DNA of 64,000 nt from Ceratotherium simum simum (taxonomy: Eukaryota; Chordata; Mammalia; Perissodactyla; Rhinocerotidae). Positions 59,169 through 64,000 of this stretch are shown here, piece by piece. The notes under the pieces are model-generated. The model saw only the letters and a list, made by a program, of their open reading frames with translations. It was not told the DNA's origin and did no database searches. A program made the position numbers and the translations under genes. Position 1 is the first letter of the stretch, and each line of letters starts with the position of its first letter. The DNA is taken from NCBI RefSeq assembly GCF_000283155.1, contig NW_004454160.1, positions 2,293,502 through 2,357,501 of the forward strand, given 5' to 3'.

Positions 59169-61189
59169 TTTCACATTTATTCTCTGCACTTCTTCATATA
59201 GAGCAAGATGCTCAGGGCAGAAGATCAATGCATTCTTTCCTTATAGGCAAATTACGTGGGAAGCCAAATTCTCAGAAGGTTGCATGCTGAGCATGGAATC
59301 AGAACGAGGAGAGTTCAGGGTCTTAAGAAGCTAATTTCAGCTCAAGTAGCTGAAGGCAAGCTTACTCACTAGGGGGTCACACACTCAAAACCAACAGAGG
59401 TTCCAAGGACTGTAACAGAGAGGAGTAAAGCAGGTCAGGGAGCAGACGTGATAGAGAATAGTGAGGACTGTGGCAAACGGGAGAGTGCACACCTTTCTAA
59501 AGGGAGCAGCTGCTACTTTATAACTCCAGCCCATCGTCGCCAGAATGGTTCATCCAGGCCTACCCAATAAAAGCTAGACTAGAATAATTTTGCAATAAAA
59601 GCTAGAAACCTGGAGTTTTCTATATGAAATTAGTTGACAAGTTATTCAATTTAAAAAAAATACTATGAGTCAATACAATGTGGGCCAAGCAAAACATGTC
59701 TGTGGGCCAGGCTTAGCCTATCAGCTGCCAGTCTGTGACCTTTCACTACAGGCAAACTTTTACCAAGAAAACTGCTATGCTCCAAGCCATTTCTAAATGG
59801 CTTCTTTGTCTCTAGAAGACTAAGATCAGCACTCTTCAGATTTTCCTTTTTATCCTTTAGGACCAATCTCTGTTTACAGTCATTCTCCAGATAGAATAGA
59901 ATATATTTCATTCCATTTCCTCTTACTAAATTACACTTACATTTCAGCTATGTCTCCTTGGGAGGGTTCCTAGCTTAACTTTTGGTTGAATTGACACTTA
60001 CATAGTCAATCCTTTGTATTATTATTATTGCCATTACTATTTTTGGAGTTGTCATTATTCTTATACTAGATGGGTAATCACTGCCATTGAGTGTGAATTT
60101 GAATAATTCAACTCGCAGAGGACAACCCAGTTTTCAAGTCCTCAGGGGTTCCTTCACTGCTGCCATAATGTAGGGACAAAAAAATTGTTTTCACTTTTTT
60201 CTGACATTATAAGATTGTTTTTAAATACATAAATATAACTTCATTGGCTTACAGCTTGTTTTTTTTTTTTAGTGAGTGATTTATTCTCCTGAGAAGATTT
60301 GGGGGAGTTACAGCTTTTTGGAGAGGAAGGAAAAAATAGGGTGTTCTTCTAGATACCAAAATGGGCAAGAGGAATTGGACTAGATTTTAACTCAAAATGA
60401 AGACTAAACTTTCCTTCTAGATCTCAGTGATGCTGGAATTGACCCTCCTGCCTCGTGGCACACAGCAGCCTCAGCACCTGTTAAACTATCACTGGAAAGG
60501 GGAGGAGGAGAGAAAGCTCCCAGAAATGCAAGGCAGCTCTGCCCTTCAGGCACATCATGCCAGTCAGAACATGACACTGTAATGCATCAAACACATTTCC
60601 AGAAGAAATGAACTTGTGAATTTAATAGCAGTCAGGCATGGGGACTCCATCAGCATCTTCAAACAATCACATCCATAATCAACTAAAAAGGCTATCTTCA
60701 GTTAACACGTGTTAGTCCTTCATATAAGAACTATTAATAAGACACTAATTCAAGATTTACTAATCAGACTTCCTGGCTAGACACTACCTTGCCTTTAGTG
60801 TTGAGACTTGACGTGTGGTGACACATTACAAAATAAATGACATTCAGCCAGAATCTAAATATCTAGGAATCTAAAATAACCAGATCTCATCTCCCACCTC
60901 CATAGTCTTATACAATGATAATGATGCCAACCCAAAAAGCCTGACATTTTATAGGTTTCTAAGGTTTCTCTGAATCACCATCAAGTTTTATTTATGCTCT
61001 TGTGAAATGCATGTCCGTGGTTTTTATGGTAAGCCAATTCTTTGGAAATTGGTAATCTTTGAAAATTGGTAATCTGAAATATGTGACTTCCCAAGGCAGC
61101 CTTAGCAAGAAAATTCCCCGTATTTGCTTCTTGACAATCCCACCAGATTACCCAAAAATTTTGTGAGACTTCCACTCCTTAGACTTGCA
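59169..61189. other. Long non-repetitive interval, no supported gene
   Basis: Small structures only: caataaaagctaga at 59565-59578 repeated at 59593-59606, an ATT-rich run near 60017-60030, a poly-T run near 60259-60270, and a 17-bp tandem duplication at 61041-61074. No exon or RNA gene recognised. Confidence 0.45.
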
Positions 61190-61392
61190 TGGTGAAGAAC
61201 ATAGTTAAACAGACCTGGCCTCAAATCCTGTCCACCTCAACCTATAATCTTGAGCAAGTCATTAACTCTCTGAGCTCAGTTTCCTCAACTGAAAATCGAG
61301 AATAACAATACCTACATCATGAGGGTATTCGTGTGGCGACTGAATGAGATAATGTATAATAATGACATACCTTTAATAAATGAGGACTGCTA
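61190..61392 (+). mobile_element. MIR SINE, nearly full length
   Basis: tggcctcaaatcctgtccac, cttgagcaagtcattaactc, gagctcagtttcctcaactg, aatacctacatcatgagggt, ttaataaatgaggactgcta. Confidence 0.9.
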
Positions 61393-61769
61393 ATGTCTTC
61401 TTAATCACCTGTTTAGAGGACAATCAATGACAATGAGGCATATAAAAATACACGCCGTTTTGAAGGAACCCTCTCCACTGGAGAGAAACTGCAACCATCC
61501 ATGACACACTGAGACCAATCTAAGACCATTTATAGGAAAGGGCTAAGTGACCAGCATACAATATTGGTTTAGAAATTGAAAGACATTGCAAATGCAAACG
61601 GCAGAGCATTCTTACCCCTCCATTCTAACCTGATCCCAACAGTGAAGAGCAGTGCTGGGATGGAAGGAGACAAAGCTCCCCACCTTCCTGCCCAACACTC
61701 TTTACAACCTGCGAGCTGCAGGCTGAGCCATCACAGCCAGGCTGGGGATGGTGGATACAATTATCTCCC

Positions 61770-62290
61770 AGGCCTTTGAAGTTCGGCCAGAAATATTTGT
61801 TGTCGATATCACATGTGATTAGGACAGCAACGCCCTCCTGCAAAAGACAGAACCCTTTGTCCACCTCCTTCCCTCTGCCACTGCCAGAGAGCAGGAAGTG
61901 GGTGAGGGGCTGGCGCCCCTCTCCTCTTGGTCCAATTTCACACATTAGTTTTTCAGCATTAATAAATTGGTTACATTTGCCCTGTATTTGGCAGGCGAGG
62001 TTTCTAATAACACTCTGATCCCTTCAGAGAACATGAATCACTGACATGCGGGGGCTCTGGTTACCTCCCTCAACTCTCTGCTGCTAAAGGTCCCACACAT
62101 TAGCAGGGGTCAGCCGCTCACTCGGCCGGGGCAGAGTCTAGGACAAGGGCCATGGCTTCGAGGCACTGTCACGGAGCTCAAAGATTTTCCCTCAGAGGGA
62201 GAACAGAAAACTTTGAGCCCAGGCAATGTGCAGCTTTCTTCAGCTGTCAATCCTACCTGGTTTGCATATAGATTGATAAAATGTGTGAGA
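61770..62290. promoter_or_regulatory. Candidate distal enhancer-like non-coding element
   Basis: Non-repetitive block that keeps CpGs and is dense in homeodomain-type words: cattaataaattggttac (61938-61955), ctttctaataac-like text near 62000, a PBX/MEIS-like agctgtcaatc (62242-62252) and a POU octamer-like tttgcatat (62261-62269) next to gattgata. It sits alone between a MIR and a purine-rich tract. Frames at 61625-61945 (minus) and 61776-62018 (plus) show no domain. Function is inferred only. Confidence 0.35.
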
Positions 62291-62619
62291 TTTTACCACA
62301 AGAATCAGTCCAGAGAATTCAAGGGGGGTGGTGGTGGGTGGAGAGACAATGGGAGAGAAAAAAATGTGTGAGGCAGATGTCTGAGAGTCATATGCCGCCC
62401 AGACACGGCTTCCTTTGTGAAACCGGGAATCTTCGGGGATGGATAGCCTGAATGAGGACCGTGGATGAGGCATCTACATTTCTCTAAGGCACGTTTCTTC
62501 TTGCTATGGATTTAGATGCGCGAAAGTTCCACGAGCTAGGGGAAGCCCTGAGACTGAGAAGAGGCCCAGAGTCAGGGACCAGCCGCAACTTCAGCCTTGG
62601 TGGGCAAGTAGAGGGAGAA

Positions 62620-62762
62620 AAGAAGGGGAAAGAAATATCTAAAGAGAGCATGGGCAGGTCTAGGACAAACATAGGGGATAAAACGGAAGGAAGAAAAGGA
62701 GAGAACAACAGAAAAAGAAAAAAAGAGAATCGAGAAGAGATGGAAAGGAAAGAAGATCAGTC
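62620..62762. repeat. Purine-rich low-complexity tract
   Basis: Long A/G-biased run with irregular gaaaag/ggaaag units. It produces the artefactual Lys/Glu-rich 93-codon frame at 62506-62787. Confidence 0.75.
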
Positions 62763-62799
62763 AAATCCAATAGATATTTTATGCTAACCTCTACTTGAG

Positions 62800-63060
62800 A
62801 GAAAGGAGCGCCTTTACCTAGCAAGTATATATTGAATCCAGTTCCTGCCCTCCAGGAGCCTAAGATCAATTAAAAAATCAGCCACACAACTCTTCCTGGA
62901 ACAGAATATGACATGGTATAGTACAGACCTCAGTGCCATGGGCCATGATAAAGAAGGGCAGAGGTTATCGTGGGGACACTTTTTAGAGGAGGTGGGTCTT
63001 GAGATTCTTCTAGAAGGGTGGGTAGGCTTGAGCTAGGCTGTGGGGAGGGCATTCCTGAAT
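62800..63060 (+). repeat. Ancient interspersed repeat (L2-like)
   Basis: ccagttcctgccctccagga, gtggggacactttttagagg and gggagggcattcctgaatga parallel the repeat at 11905-12190. Confidence 0.4.
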
Positions 63061-63504
63061 GAAATTGGTAGTACAGAGAGAGAAGATGAGACGGAGAAGA
63101 GGAACAGGGGGTAAATGATAGATAAATGAAAAGGAAAGGAAAATGCAGACAGGCCCAGACTACGAGCCACAATTGCCTTAGTTACCACACCAGCCACAGA
63201 CTACCTTAGACCTTTTCATCCAAAAGAATGAGAATTAGAAGTTTTCTATAGGATCCTATAAACCCGGGCAAGCCACCAACACAGCAGCCCTGCGCCAGGC
63301 CCAGAGAGAAGGAAGGAGAGTGGCTCTCGCACATCATCAGGAAATGCTCCCCTCTCCTGCGGGCACCTCATGCAGAAGTTCCCATCAGCACACCTGGAGC
63401 CACAGTCTCCTCTCAGGGTCTCACCTGGTCGATTCCCAAGTGCCCTCTCTCTCTGCCATATCCTTCTCTCTCTGGTTTTCAGGATTCCCAGGAAGGAAGG
63501 ACTT
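63061..63504. other. Non-repetitive interval
   Basis: Contains a (CTCT)-rich stretch near 63447-63474. A 92-codon minus frame (63246-63524) has no domain. Confidence 0.4.
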
Positions 63505-64000
63505 TTCTTTTCTGTTCTTCCCAACTTTTTATTTTGAAAAATTTTAAATCTTTACAAAGGTTGAAAGAATATCATACTGAACACAAGGCATACTTGAATT
63601 GTTTTGCAAGTATTAACATTTGATTCTCTATACAGTGATGTACTGATAAATTGGGTGTCTGGGGGAAAAAGCCCTCATTTGTAATATTTGCCAATTTCCG
63701 TGGTGTAAAAACTCCTACCATGGCTGATTTCAAGCTAATTTTAAACCAACGGTTTAACAAATGGCTTACAAAATTCCTGAAAGTTTATCTGCTCTCAGGA
63801 GCTGGTAAGAGTGTGTTCCAGTATACCATATTTTTCCTGAACCAAATAACTTCAACACATCTCTTAAAATAAGGACATTCTCAAACATAATCACCACATC
63901 ATTATCACACTTAAGAAAAAATTAGCAACATATTTCATAACATTATCTAATGTATATTTCCCACTAAAATTTCCCCAATTATTCCCCAAATGTCTTTGAT
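63505..64000 (-). mobile_element. Old L1 3' UTR fragment, interrupted, running off the window
   Basis: Antisense L1 3' UTR wording at 63505-63640 (actttttattttgaaaaatt, atcatactgaacacaaggca) resumes about 63815 (accatatttttcctgaacca, aataaggacattctcaaaca, aaaatttccccaattattcc) and continues to the window end. The intervening 63645-63810 (catggctgatttcaagctaa) looks like a separate MER-type insert. Confidence 0.6.

Noticed and set aside
62506..62787. Lys/Glu-rich 93-codon frame as a nuclear protein
   Set aside because: Produced by a purine-rich low-complexity tract; charge-rich composition is an artefact.

Overview
The window is mammalian nuclear DNA, almost certainly from a perissodactyl (horse/ass/zebra or rhinoceros). 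The diagnostic signal is a set of tRNA-derived SINEs of the equine repetitive element (ERE) type: seven insertions, several with intact target-site duplications (TSDs), alongside the general placental background of L1, L2, L3/CR1, MIR, MaLR/ERVL LTRs and hAT fossils. I cannot decide between Equus and other perissodactyls from sequence alone. There is one 100-N assembly gap (28619-28718).

No protein-coding gene, exon, tRNA, rRNA, snRNA or retrocopied gene could be supported. All open frames are short (132 codons or fewer), have no recognisable domain, and are chance frames or lie in repeats. The only frame with family-level protein similarity is a decayed piece of L1 reverse transcriptase at 45952-46209 (minus). 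The window reads as intergenic or deep intronic DNA.

Layout. 1-5.4 kb: L1 tail, a full ERE, LTR-like pieces, then a 3'-end L1 (3262-5394, plus) carrying both an ERE and an LTR. 5.4-28 kb: mostly non-repetitive DNA sprinkled with MIR, L2 and L3 fossils; it holds the best non-repeat block (13.1-14.0 kb) and a GC-richer stretch (24.7-25.7 kb). 28-34.9 kb: an ERE containing the assembly gap, an ERVL-type LTR, a pair of overlapping inverted repeats, a MaLR LTR split by a younger solo LTR, and an L1 split by three later insertions. 36.4-47.2 kb: L1-rich and AT-rich, with a near-full-length minus-strand L1 and a second truncated one, studded with four EREs. 47-61 kb: mixed unique sequence with MLT1, MIR, L2, hAT and old L1 pieces. 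61.4-62.5 kb: non-repetitive DNA with homeodomain/POU-like motifs that resembles a distal regulatory element.

No convincing new coding system is present. The points most worth checking are the candidate regulatory blocks (13.1-14.0 kb, 61.8-62.3 kb, 2.1-2.3 kb), the overlapping inverted repeats at 29.3 kb, the minute ERE at 43.04 kb, and the layered insertion histories. Repeat family names come from recognising consensus-like wording by eye, not from a masking run.
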